DNA of 64,000 nucleotides, taken from positions 2,254,501 to 2,318,500 of the forward strand of contig BRKX01000006.1 in assembly GCA_026008535.1 (NCBI GenBank). Direction: 5' to 3'. Shown here piece after piece: positions 32,151-42,494 of the stretch. The first letter of the stretch is position 1; each line of letters begins with the position of its first letter. Position numbers and translations under genes: made by a program. The stretch is from Perilla frutescens (lineage: Eukaryota > Streptophyta > Magnoliopsida > Lamiales > Lamiaceae). The notes below the pieces were generated by a model. The model was not told where the DNA came from. It saw only the letters and a program-made list of their open reading frames with translations, and made no database searches.

Positions 32151-33429
32151 GATATTTGAGAATGTATTGCTGTATGAATGTGATATGTAATAGATTAAAA
32201 GACTTAGGATGTTCCCATATTTTGTTGCGATTTTTTTCCCCTTCTTGTAATTCCTTGCCTTGTAACTTGTTTTAATCACATTTTTTGGGAAAATATCATG
32301 TAGGTTACCAGCTATAGTCAGGTAAATTATGTAAATGTGTTTGTATGTATGTAGAAATCGGTTTGTATATATGAAAGAGGAAAATGGTTTTCTTTTTTGC
32401 ACAATAATGTATGTAGGCTTTTACATGTAATTATGCATAATGTATAATGTATTCTCTAATTTGTGATTTTATTTAATTATTTATCCTCATTTTTTAACCT
32501 TTTTCTATATAGATATATTTTAGATTAGAAAGATAAAGTGAATGTAGATTTTGAATGGTGTGTTCTGTTTAAGATTCGATATGAATATGAGAATAGTGAA
32601 ACCAAATGTGTGTCGTTGTGAACGAAAGAATTGGAAAAGAAATTTTGTTGAATTCTTTGAGGTTATCATTGTGTTGCCATTATTTTTTATTTTCGTCGTG
32701 AAGTTGATGGATGAATCTTCCTAGAAGAAAATGCAGAAACTGTATAGAATATTACACGTGTCATGAGATCAATGGTTCATAACTTATAGCAATCGTTCGA
32801 ATTCAAATTCATATTTGATGATATATTTGTAATTTCATTACATTTAATTTGAGTATGTTGGCTTCGAATTTTGAAGTAATTTACATATGTTTAAAACAAT
32901 AAGTGTGGCAAATAAGCTCTTTACATACATCACACTCACACATTTGATCTAAATAGTTTAACAAAGCCACATTTTTCTATTATACTCTGTAACAAAGCTT
33001 TCTTTTCATTAAAAAAAAAAAAGTCCTTTTTTGGTTTGTTAAGTTGGAATTTTGTTATCACATTCAATGCTTTTTGGTTGCTTAAAGAGTAAGAATACTG
33101 ATTTTTTTTTAGTAACTAATGTCATATTTAACAAGTTTGTTGATATAAAATATAACTAATTTGCGGCATAGATTCTAAAATCATAGTATTTTTTTTTCCA
33201 ATAATAATCTGACAAATGTGAAGATTGAAAAAGAAAATAAAAGAGAGATTTAGAATCATTATGTATCATATGCTATCAATTTCATGTGATTAATTTTAGT
33301 TAATTTGATAATAAAGCATGTGCCACTTGTTCCTCAATTAAACGTCCATTTTATTATTTTACATTCACATTTAGCTAAATTAGTTATTAATCGCCCACAT
33401 TTTATTCATCTTTCCCTAAACTTCCGAGG
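32151..33429. other. AT-rich intergenic DNA, no gene seen
   Basis: Short A- and T-runs and scattered TATA words. No open frame with recognisable motifs and no obvious repeat unit. Confidence 0.5.
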
Positions 33430-33790
33430 CTACTATTTGCCACATGAGATCGCTTTCAAATTATAATTTTTTTTTTGTATTTTTTTTTATAATTTTTTTT
33501 TTGTGATTTAGTTTAATTTTATGATTATTTATTAGAGCCCACCCCAACCAATTAGGATTTATAGTTATTTTTTAGTAGTTAATTTTCAGTGTCCAATTAA
33601 TAATTCATTATTACGACTGATTATTTCAAAATTAAAATTTTTTAATTCATTTTTTGTTGATAAATGTTGACTGTTATTATTTATATAATAATTAATTTTT
33701 ATTTTATAATAAATATTATTAAAATTATAAATTTAATAGTGAAATATGAAAAGCGTGCAATCGAAAATTTGAACCGAAAAGTTTGTGCTC
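33430..33790. mobile_element. Degraded MITE related to 39628-40070
   Basis: The order ATTTTATGATTATTTATTAG, CCACCCCAACCAATTAGGAT, TTGTTGATAAATGTTGACTG and ATTAATTTTTATTTTATAAT matches the interior of the element at 39628-40070 closely. The terminal inverted arms are poorly preserved here. Confidence 0.55.
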
Positions 33791-34836
33791 GGTTTCAATA
33801 CCATAAGTAGTTAACTCTCGTTGAATTCATCATTTTTTTTTTTTATCCCTAAATTTTAAAATTAAAAATAAAAGAATGGTCAAAATCTTCTAAAACACTA
33901 CACGAACGTGGCAATAATAATTAAAGAAAAAAAAATAAAGTGTTTTGATGATAGTGAAAAAAAAACACAAAAATAATAAGAGAGAGAGAGAGAAGAGAGA
34001 GAAAATAAAATGAAGGTGGTCCACACACGAGCCACTAGACAACTCGTCGTTGGACTATAAATAACCAGTCACGGCCTAATACGTGCCTGATGCGAAATGG
34101 ACGGATAAGATCCCTCCACTCACAACCAATCGGATGGCTTCGAATTTCTCTCAGTGATCGCATAGTTATCGATAAGGAACGGTCCATAATCGTCCACGTG
34201 TCCTTTACGATCCCGTTATTATAGCATTGATCCAACGGACCTCGCATTCTCTCCACACACTCCACTTCCTCTCTCTCTCTCTACCCTTCTTCTTTCTCTT
34301 ATCCGATTTTCCGGCGCCGGAATATTCGCCGGAGGTATTGTCTTTTTAGCTCCTCTTACTAATATCTAAGCTTTTTTTTTTTACGGATTTTTCGGTTATT
34401 CTCTCTCTTCCTCCCTTTTGAAAATTCTGGTAATTCTATCGGTCAAAACCTCAGTTTTATCAAGGATTTTTTTTTTGTTTTCCAGTTTTTTGTGAGATGT
34501 ATCGAACTTCACAGTTCACACCGGTGATTATTTGAGTTTCTGAAGTTTTGACGTTTCGATTTTTTTTATTTAGTAGCGCGGCTTTTCCCCCCCTTTTTTC
34601 AGCTGCTTGACAGAGAGAATAATTTCTACAAATCTAAACATTTCTTCAAATATACAGCTGATAATTACTTTTTTTGACTTAATTTTGCATTATTTTGTTT
34701 ACGTGAAAGAAAAAAATTATACTATAAAAAAAAAGTGCAGTATGCAGTGATTTCTCCTCTTTTTTTTTTCTCTTTTTTTCCGAATTGAAATTCGGAAGAG
34801 TGACGGAAAATTTGTGAGTTCAGCGGAAAATTAGAA
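33791..34836 (+). promoter_or_regulatory. Upstream region of NF-YB with CCAAT, G-box and CT-rich leader
   Basis: TATAAATA occurs at 34056-34063, CCAAT at 34126-34130 and a G-box CACGTG at 34195-34200. A CT repeat at about 34266-34283 and CT-rich DNA at 34283-34310 look like a transcribed leader. The positions allow two readings: a TATA-driven start near 34090 with a long leader, or a TATA-less start near 34260 with the CCAAT and G-box as promoter elements. A GAG|GTATTG donor at 34335 could begin a leader intron. None of this is proven. Confidence 0.35.
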
Positions 34837-35451
34837 ATGGCGGACTCAGATAATGAGTCTGGAGGGCATCGCGAGCACAATTCGTACCACGAGTTGTCGC
34901 CGAGAGAGCAGGACAGGTTCCTCCCGATCGCGAACGTGAGCAGAATCATGAAGAAGGCGCTGCCGGCGAACGCCAAAATATCGAAGGACGCGAAGGAGAC
35001 GGTGCAGGAATGCGTGTCGGAGTTCATCAGTTTCATCACCGGCGAGGCCTCCGACAAGTGCCAGCGCGAGAAGCGGAAAACGATCAACGGCGACGATTTG
35101 CTGTGGGCGATGACCACCCTAGGGTTCGAGGAGTACGTGGAGCCGCTCAAGGTTTACTTGCAGAGGTTCCGCGACATGGAGGGGGAGAAAACCGCCATGG
35201 CTGGGAGAGGAGAGAAGGAGATCGGCGGCGGCGGAGGCGGAAACGGCGGCGTCGTGAGTATGGGCAACGGCGGCGGTGGTGGTGGATATGAGGGGATGTA
35301 TGGTATGAATGTGAACGTGATGAGTCATCAAGGGGGAGGACCCGGACCCGTTTACGGATACGGCCAGGTGGCGGGCGGCGGGAAAGTCGGGTCGGGCTAC
35401 CACATGGGATCTGGATCCGGTGGTGGCGGCGGCGGCGGGAGGCCGAGGTAG
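34837..35451 (+). CDS. NF-YB3: NF-YB (HAP3) CCAAT-binding subunit, NF-YB2/NF-YB3 clade
   Basis: Single-exon gene of 204 aa. After a short acidic start (MADSDNESGG), residues about 25-115 form the histone-fold core: REQDRFLPIANVSRIMKKAL, PANAKISKDAKETVQECVSE and KTINGDDLLWAMTTLGFEEY. An Asp, not Lys, occupies the position that separates non-LEC1 types from LEC1 (REQDRF...). The protein pairs with NF-YC and NF-YA and binds CCAAT promoters in the nucleus; in Arabidopsis NF-YB2 and NF-YB3 promote flowering together with CONSTANS. The C-terminal 90 residues are extremely Gly-rich (GGGGGG runs, MYGMNVNVM). NF-YB2 and NF-YB3 cannot be separated without a tree. Confidence 0.9.
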   Translation: MADSDNESGGHREHNSYHELSPREQDRFLPIANVSRIMKKALPANAKISKDAKETVQECVSEFISFITGEASDKCQREKRKTINGDDLLWAMTTLGFEEYVEPLKVYLQRFRDMEGEKTAMAGRGEKEIGGGGGGNGGVVSMGNGGGGGGYEGMYGMNVNVMSHQGGGPGPVYGYGQVAGGGKVGSGYHMGSGSGGGGGGGRPR

Positions 35452-35506
35452 CTAGATTGAGTTGACTTGGGAGAGACCGGTTAATGGATGAAATGAATGA
35501 TTAATT

Positions 35507-35508
<2 letters not shown>

Positions 35509-35550
<42 letters not shown>
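35509..35550. repeat. (AT)21 microsatellite in the NF-YB 3' region
   Basis: An uninterrupted run of 21 AT units starts 58 bases after the NF-YB stop codon, so it is probably transcribed as part of the 3' UTR. AT-rich words continue to about 35630. Confidence 0.9.
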
Positions 35551-35554
<4 letters not shown>

Positions 35555-35933
35555 ATGTATTATATACTAATATGAATATATATATATTATATTATTTATA
35601 TTTATATATATATTGTATTGCATTTTGTATGTATATGTGAGAATGAGCTTGATTTTTCATTTTTGTGAATGACAAATAGATATTTTATTTCCTCTATTTG
35701 CTTTTATGGTCTTGGTCTATGTCCCTTTTTCCTTTACTAATTTTTCTTTAGGCTGTCGTTTTGACTGAAGAAATGTTGGAGTGTGACACATACTTGGAAA
35801 GTGGGTGAAGATTTTTTTTTTTTTTGATGCGATTTATTCAATGGAATAAAGAGCAACAAAAGTGGTTATAGTTTAACAAGTGTTTTTCTTTTTGGGGTTA
35901 TTGAGTTTTATTTTTTATTTTTGAACGGAAAAA

Positions 35934-36550
35934 GTTCTGTGTGACTGTGTGAGGAGTCAGAATTTGTTCAAGATTCGATCATAATCTTGATTCGTGAAAT
36001 TGTTTTCACACAACTATCTTATGCTCTTGAGATGTGAATTAGAAGATTTGGAGATCAAACTTCGATCATTCTTTTTTTTGGGTTTTGTGGTTTTTTTTTT
36101 TTAACAGAGGTAGTTCTGTGTGAGGAGTTCGAAATTGTTAAATAAGTCAAGATTCGAATTCCAATCCAAACTCAAACATGGATTGGTGTTTTATTTGACA
36201 AAATTTAGAATTCCAATTACCCTATTGTAAAAAAAGAATGAGTCGGACGAAAAAAAGATTATTTCGTATATTTGTATTCGTGAGATCAAACTTCGATCAT
36301 TCTTTTTTGGGTTTTTAATAGACGAAGTTATGCGTGACTCGTGAGCAGTTAGAATTCGTTAGATAAGTCAAGATTCGAATTTCAACCGGAGTCAAATATG
36401 GTTTCGTGTTTTATTTGACAAATTTTTTAATTCAAATTACCCTATCGTAAAAAAAAGAACGAATCGGACGAAAAAAAGATTATTTCGTGCATCTATGTTC
36501 TTGAGATGGGATGAGAGAATTTGGAGATCAAACTTCGATCATTCTTCCTT
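35934..36550. repeat. Tandem array, about 235-bp unit, two and a half copies
   Basis: GATCAAACTTCGATCATTCT recurs at 36053, 36293 and 36526. Between them the same series of words appears: GTGTGAGGAGT, AAGTCAAGATTCGAATT, TGACAAA(A/T)TT, ATTACCCTATYGTAAAAAAA and GAATSGGACGAAAAAAAGAT. The units are diverged by about a tenth, and a partial older copy precedes them from 35934. Non-coding. Confidence 0.75.
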
Positions 36551-37110
36551 ATTAGGTAATGAATACCGCTAGACTAATATGTATGTGGTTTGAGAATTTC
36601 ATCCTTGAATAAATATTCTAATTTTTTTTATTCTAATAAAAAAAAAGATTTTTTTGGCCCTCAAACAGGGGAAATAATTTTTTATACTAGGAAGAAAATA
36701 ATATTTTTTTTGACCCTCAAACTATTTCCAACTGAAAATTTTGACTTGGTTTCTTAAAATAGGGGAACTTTAATCATCTCTATTCGGCTGCACAACTATC
36801 TACAATTAAATTCTTATTTTTTATTTCCATAGAATGATATGCTTACTTTTTTTTTTCTTTTTTTTTTTCTCCATAGAATGATCTAGGATACTAGCAAGTA
36901 AAGCAATTATTAACATTGAATAAATTATTTGTACTTAAAAATTAAATACTACGTAGTATGTTAAAACCAATCACACTATAATAAAAAATTGTGTTGACTG
37001 AAATACCATATTTAATTGTTTCAGACTTTCGGTCAACTTTTGAGTTTGTAAAAATTACCAAAAGTTGTTTGAAAGTGAAACTTGCAAGGTTAATTCTAAG
37101 TACATTGGTC

Positions 37111-37438
37111 AAATTTTGACACGACACGAATGCGAACACGATAATGATACGGTATAAAGTAACTAACAGTATAAATTAAATTAAAATTATAATTTAAATA
37201 TATAAATTTTAAATTAAATGCTTGACTTTTAACTAAAATTTTAAATTAAATAAATATGTTAAATTATTATATATAATTTGTATTAATTTATTTATATATT
37301 TATATAACATTAACAAGTTACACAAATCCGACACGAAATTTTTGTGTCCTTATCGTGTCGACACGATAAGGACATGAACACGATAAAACTAAACATTAAC
37401 CTGTTAATTTCGTATATGTTTGTGTCATGTCAAAATTT
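37111..37438. mobile_element. MITE with AAATTTTGACAYGACAC inverted ends
   Basis: The left end AAATTTTGACACGACACGAA is mirrored by the right end TTTGTGTCATGTCAAAATTT with two differences. CACGATAA, GTGTCGACACGATAAGGACA and similar words fill the right half; the left half is AT-rich. About 330 bp, non-coding. A target duplication could not be recognised. Confidence 0.55.
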
Positions 37439-37764
37439 ATTAGTCCTAATGGATCTGTATCTTTACCTATCTTACGAATTTTATTTTACACAAGAGTTTC
37501 TCATTTAACAGTATTAATCTCCACCACTTGAATCTTCACGGTGGACAATAAAAAAATATTCTTACTTGTACCTTTTGGTAGTTAGTCCGTAGAGTAAGTA
37601 CATAAAAGTTTTTCATTCTGTCTCTTTCTTTTTTTCTTTTTTTTATATTATTTTTTACATGTTTATCTCATCTGATTCAACATCATAAAAAATGATTTTA
37701 AATATCATTCTCCAGTTAAATTTGAGATTTCTTGAAGGACGTGCCTTATATGCACTAGATATTA

Positions 37765-38236
37765 GTGTTGTAGAATACGGTCTAGGCGGCTATCTAAGTG
37801 TTAGGAGCCACTCTTCCGTGACGAAAATCATGTAATCGGTGTTCTTGTGCGGACGCGCCGCTTAAACGTAATTGCCGAACAATTACGCGGCTGAGTTTCA
37901 TCTAGGCGGTCGAATTTCAATTTTTTAAACAAAAATTATTTTTAATATATTAATTATATTTCGAATTTGGTTTCATTTGAACTTTGAATGTTATTTTGTC
38001 ATGACCTTTGAACAATTTAAACTTTCAATGTTTATTTTATTTTGGATTTTAGATGATTTAAACTTTAATTGATATTAGTTGGAATGTTAAGATTTATGAA
38101 TTTATACATGAATTTTTTTTATATTTATTAAGAAATATATAAAATAATAAAATAAAAAACCGCCTAGAATGCCTAGGCGCTCCAAGCGCTAGTCCCCTCT
38201 CGGCCGCCCAAGTAGCGGACAGTCTTGCTAGATACA
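37765..38236 (+). mobile_element. CCTAGGCG-rich repeat element, copy 2
   Basis: Begins TGTAGAATACGGTCTAGGCG and ends with CGCCTAGAATGCCTAGGCGC, then CCGCCCAAGTAGCGGAC. Its start matches the minus-strand reading of 11243-11675. The interior is AT-rich. It lacks the tRNA-like block seen in the first copy. Confidence 0.6.
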
Positions 38237-38835
38237 CATCAGTCGACAACGTGTTGATCGGGTACTAAAAAAATCATCTTAATTAGTATCATCTTCAATA
38301 ATATAAAGAATAGCTCGAAAATCAAAAATATCACATGTATCCTTAAAAATTATAGACCATAAAACAAAGATCAAAAGGCCATAAAACAAAGATCAAAATA
38401 AATAACAATCGTAACATTAAAAAGTATCATTTAAAATTTAAAAAATATCACCAATATCCCTAAAAAGTATCACATATTTTCATGATTTTTTTTTAAATCA
38501 ACACATTGATCGTCTGATGTGCACCCAGCGCACCGAAGAATTGACGTGATTTTGAAATATCTGATGAGCTTTGAGTATTATAGATGCTGAAATATAGCCA
38601 CAAAACCTCTTGGTTGGATCTCTAGGTAGTTGATATTTTGTTTTGAAGCATTACATTACACGTGCAGATGCAAATATTTTTATAACAATAAATTAGGTTC
38701 ATTAGCCTAAAAGTTTGGGCAAATTAAGTTATGACAATGCTTTTTAATTAGATATGTTCTATTGATTTTTTATTTTTATTTTCATTTTTGAGCAAATGTT
38801 CTCTTGATTTTTCGGCAGTCCGTTTAAAACGACCA
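38237..38835. other. AT-rich intergenic DNA, no gene seen
   Basis: Contains repeated words such as AGTATCA and AAAAGTATCAC (about 38430-38475). Otherwise nothing recognisable. Confidence 0.45.
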
Positions 38836-39107
38836 CTCCCTCCATCCTAATTATATAGTCTCTATTACTATTTTGAAATGTTCTAATTATATAGTCTCAT
38901 AATTATAAATAGTATTAATTTTTATAATAATGTATAAATATTCCCTTATTAATTATTGAAAATTAAAAACCAACAACTTACTTTTTTTTAAAGTCATTAA
39001 TTTTAAATGAGGGCAATATTGGAAGTTAAGTTTTAATATCTTGTTTTCATAAAATTTTTAATCTACGTACGAGAAAAAACTGGACTATATAAGTGAGACG
39101 GAGGGAG
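38836..39107. mobile_element. Stowaway MITE
   Basis: Starts CTCCCTCCATCCTAATTATA and ends ATATAAGTGAGACGGAGGGAG, the classic Stowaway terminal inverted repeat. A TA follows the right end; the left flank is CA, so the target duplication has mutated or the left boundary is off by a few bases. 272 bp, AT-rich, non-coding. Confidence 0.75.
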
Positions 39108-39627
39108 TATTATTTTTCACATCTTTATGGATTAGTAAATATTGAGTAAATTCAACTTAAAAAATTGAGCACCCATAAAATAACTGTTTTCCTAATGATT
39201 TAGTGAGTTTTGCATTTTTTCTGTAAAAATAAACATAAAAATGATCATAACTAGTAGTTTTCTAAATTATTGTAGAATTTTAGGAATCATGTCTAAGTTA
39301 TTAACGAACCTTTAAAAATTTGCATATATATTTTTCTCAAACTTAAATTTTTACAATTTTAAAAAAAATGATCGATGACTTTTGATTTTTTATATAAATT
39401 TTCTATAGTTTTATGAGCGTTGTTTTATCGAAAAAAAACAACCTTGTTATCAAATTTTATCATTTATTTTATTTTTATTCATTTTGTAATTGGATTTTAC
39501 AAAATAACATATGAAAAAGGCATTATATATAATATGTCAAAGTTAAAAATAAATATGTGTAGTTAAGAAATAAAAATCAATTCCGGGTGGTTGAGAATAT
39601 ATAATACCATGGGAGCACAAGAAATCG

Positions 39628-40070
39628 CTAATCCCAATATTAGGGAATAGTGAATGGGATCCTCTATTCCAAATTCGGTGTTCCACTTCGTATTCCACGA
39701 TCAAATTTATAAATTAATTTTTCTTCCATTTTTTTTCATCAATTTTAATTTATTATGTTTTAATTTAATTTTATGATTATTTTTTAGGGTACACCCCACC
39801 CAATTAGGATTTATAATTATTTTTTAATATTTAATTTCAAAGAAATGATTATTATGGTTGATTATTTTAAAAATATGATTCATAATTTTTTAAACTTCAA
39901 TTTTTTGCTGATAAATGTGACTAGGTTGATTATGTTATAATTAATTTTTATTTTTGTAACATCTATTATTAAGCTTGTAAATTCAATCTTGGAATACGAG
40001 TTGGAACATCGAATTTGAAATAGAGAATTTCATTCCAGAGAATAGAGATCCCATCGGGAATGGTGATTCT
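39628..40070. mobile_element. MITE with long inverted arms (AATGGGATCTCTATTC type)
   Basis: The left arm (TGAATGGGATCCTCTATTCC, AAATTCGGTGTTCCACTTCG, TATTCCACGATCAAATTT) and the reverse complement of the right arm (CCCGATGGGATCTCTATTCT, AAATTCGATGTTCCAACTCG, TATTCCAAGATTGAATTT) agree over about 80 bases. The centre carries ACCCCACCCAATTAGGATTT, also found in the copy at 33430-33790. Confidence 0.7.
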
Positions 40071-40544
40071 GAACGGTAAATTCAACAAAAGGAAATAGAA
40101 AATTAAAATAAAAAATAATTAGTCGGTTCTAAAATAATAATGAATTTTGGTGATTAGTATTTAGTGGTCTGCGCCAAGCTCCACTAAATAAGATTTTCAA
40201 AGACACGTCGACGCTTCTGAATTTTGTGTAATTGTCTTATTGAAGTTTAGATATATTAAATTAAATAAATAAAGAAAAAGAAGGGTGGGTGCTCCACTTA
40301 ATTTTGTCTTTAACTATTAATTAAGTACTAACCATGATGTATTATCGACCTAATTATTTCCACGTGTCATCCTTCGAGTGGCTGTAGCTTGTAAGGCACG
40401 TGCTTTGGATTCTTAATTATGATTCGTGACTGCAAATTTTGCATTTATTCAAATTAGCCCTTGACTATAGAAATCGATTTTTAAATAAAAGTGTAAAAGT
40501 GAAATTGATTATGAAACTTTTCATTTTTTTAAAGAAGGTTAATT

Positions 40545-40862
40545 GCGTTAAAATACATAAATTTTGGAATTTTTTTTATTTTTCACGTGTTTTAAAAAAA
40601 TATGATTTTAATAACATAAACTTAGCACTCGTTCGATTTTTCACATGGTTTTCAAATTCGGGCACTCTAATCTGACCATCGATTAAAAATTCATGTATTT
40701 TAAGATAATTTAGTCTCCACAAAGATGTACACGTGCAAATCTCCGACAACCACGTCACTTCAATTGATCGAAATTTGAAAATCATGTGAAAACCAAACAA
40801 GTGTTACATTCATGTTATTAAAACTACATTTTTTTTAAAACGCGTAAAAAATAAAAAACGCC
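40545..40862. repeat. Fold-back element with ~90-bp inverted arms
   Basis: The left arm at about 40574-40665 (TTATTTTTCACGTGTTTTAA, TGATTTTAATAACATAAAC, TTTTTCACATGGTTTTCAAA) is inverted at about 40760-40853 (TTTGAAAATCATGTGAAAAC, ATGTTATTAAAACTACA, TTTTAAAACGCGTAAAAAAT). The loop is about 95 bases. Transcribed, it would make a strong hairpin. Small open frames in the arms are by-products. Confidence 0.75.
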
Positions 40863-42494
40863 CCATTTGGCAGGATGATAATTTAGTTTTTATTTTGATA
40901 TTCAGTAGTCGAATCGTGTTGAGGTAGAATTATCCATAATAGATTTTAAAATTGATTTTAGATCCGATTTGCTTGATGAAACTCGAGCTGCAATTTTTTT
41001 AATTAAGCTCGAACTTAATTAAATCCAAAAATATATCCAACTAAACTTAGCATATTTATACCACTACATGTGAATTCATGCACGAGTTACTAAAATGACT
41101 TGAGCAACAAAAACTAACCTTTTAAAGTGGTCATTATTTATTTATTTAGTTGTGAATTAGAAAGTAAAAATGGACGATTCCAACTCTTCGACAACAAACC
41201 ATAAAAAAAAAAAAAAAAGTTGGCATCATTTGTTGTTTTCTTTTACTTGAGTAGGAAAAAGAATTGGGCGATGTGTTTCAAACTCGATACATCTCTCCTA
41301 CACAAAAATTTGAATCCCCTTTCACATTACATTCCATCTTTCACAATCGAATTAATCAATTATTAATTATAAACAAAAATTTGAATACTAAAATATAATC
41401 ATAAACTCTAATTGGTTATAATCAACACTAACTAATAATTATAAAATTAAACAAAAAGCACGATGAAAGTTAAGAAAAAATATATATAATGAAAACTCAT
41501 AATTCGATAATTCAAAAATGTAACGGAGAGTGATGCAAACCACTTGCATCTCACTTGAATCTCTCTAATATCCATTTCCAGACATCCTCAAATACATGTT
41601 GAAACCAAGAACTATAAAATATAGTATTTTTAAACCAAATTACCAGCCTCAAATACACACACACACACAAATTGTGATAAAAATAGCATGCGGTATCTTT
41701 TCCGAGTCTAAATGCACTTGTTACTATTTAGTGACAGTCACCAAAACTTTATTCCATTCGCAAACTTAAAGGAGAAATTAATATATGATGAATAGAGTCA
41801 ACATAAGCATACCAATACATGCACAAGATCTAGCACACACCATGGCCAAGCCCTTCATAAGCATTAATATAAGAAACCCATGTGTCCTACATACAATGCT
41901 ATGCCCCACATGCAGATGACAGACTCAGAACAAAGACCGAACACAAAAACTCTCGTCAGACCGTCTGACAGGTCAAGACCCTCCGAACAGTGGATTCACA
42001 ATGTCCGGTACCATGTTTTCACATGAGTGATGGACCAAACATGTGCTTGGATTCGGATCCGGGATATTTCTAAAGGGTCTTGACACGTCAGATGGTATGG
42101 GAGACTACCCCATGATAAAACTGGTTCATTATTCATCTACTACTACTTACTTGAGATATCAATTTCCCAAACAGATAGTTCGTTTAGTCAGTCAGCTATG
42201 GTACCTGAGAAGAACACTAATAAACTTCAGTCAGTACAGGGGAATGGAAAAGAAAATCTACAACTTTGTGTGTGTACATGACATGGCAGGCTGCAGCTGT
42301 TGCTTCTATCAATATCTAGGGAGCGAAAGTTCGGCAGTAATACAACTAACACTAAATTGTAGCTGCCTCGACCCGGGGCAAATAAGGTTATGCTAAACAG
42401 TAGCGGGAGAAAAATAAATTACGAGGATGAAAATGATGAAGCTTAGGATAATACGAGTATAGTATAGCATACAACACCCTGTTAGGCAAGGTTG
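40863..42494. other. Intergenic DNA and the DEK 3' region
   Basis: AT-rich to about 41700 with a (CA)n run near 41650-41668. A short inverted repeat is listed separately. From about 42100 to the DEK stop codon the sequence is richer in GC and probably holds the DEK 3' UTR; a 117-codon open frame there has no recognisable motif. Confidence 0.4.
41962..42095. repeat. Small inverted repeat, CGTCTGACAGGTCAAGACCCT arms
   Basis: The left arm (TCTGACAGGTCAAGACCCT) is mirrored at 42074-42095 (AGGGTCTTGACACGTCAGA), the two arms being about 134 bases apart end to end. It probably is a short MITE; the outer sequence GTCAGACCGTCTGAC recalls 19583. Confidence 0.5.

Noticed and set aside
34035..34265. 76-codon minus frame upstream of NF-YB
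   Set aside because: No conserved motif; the DNA carries CCAAT and G-box words and is better read as promoter.
42043..42396. 117-codon frame downstream of DEK
   Set aside because: No motif, no splice support, and it lies antisense to the likely DEK 3' UTR.
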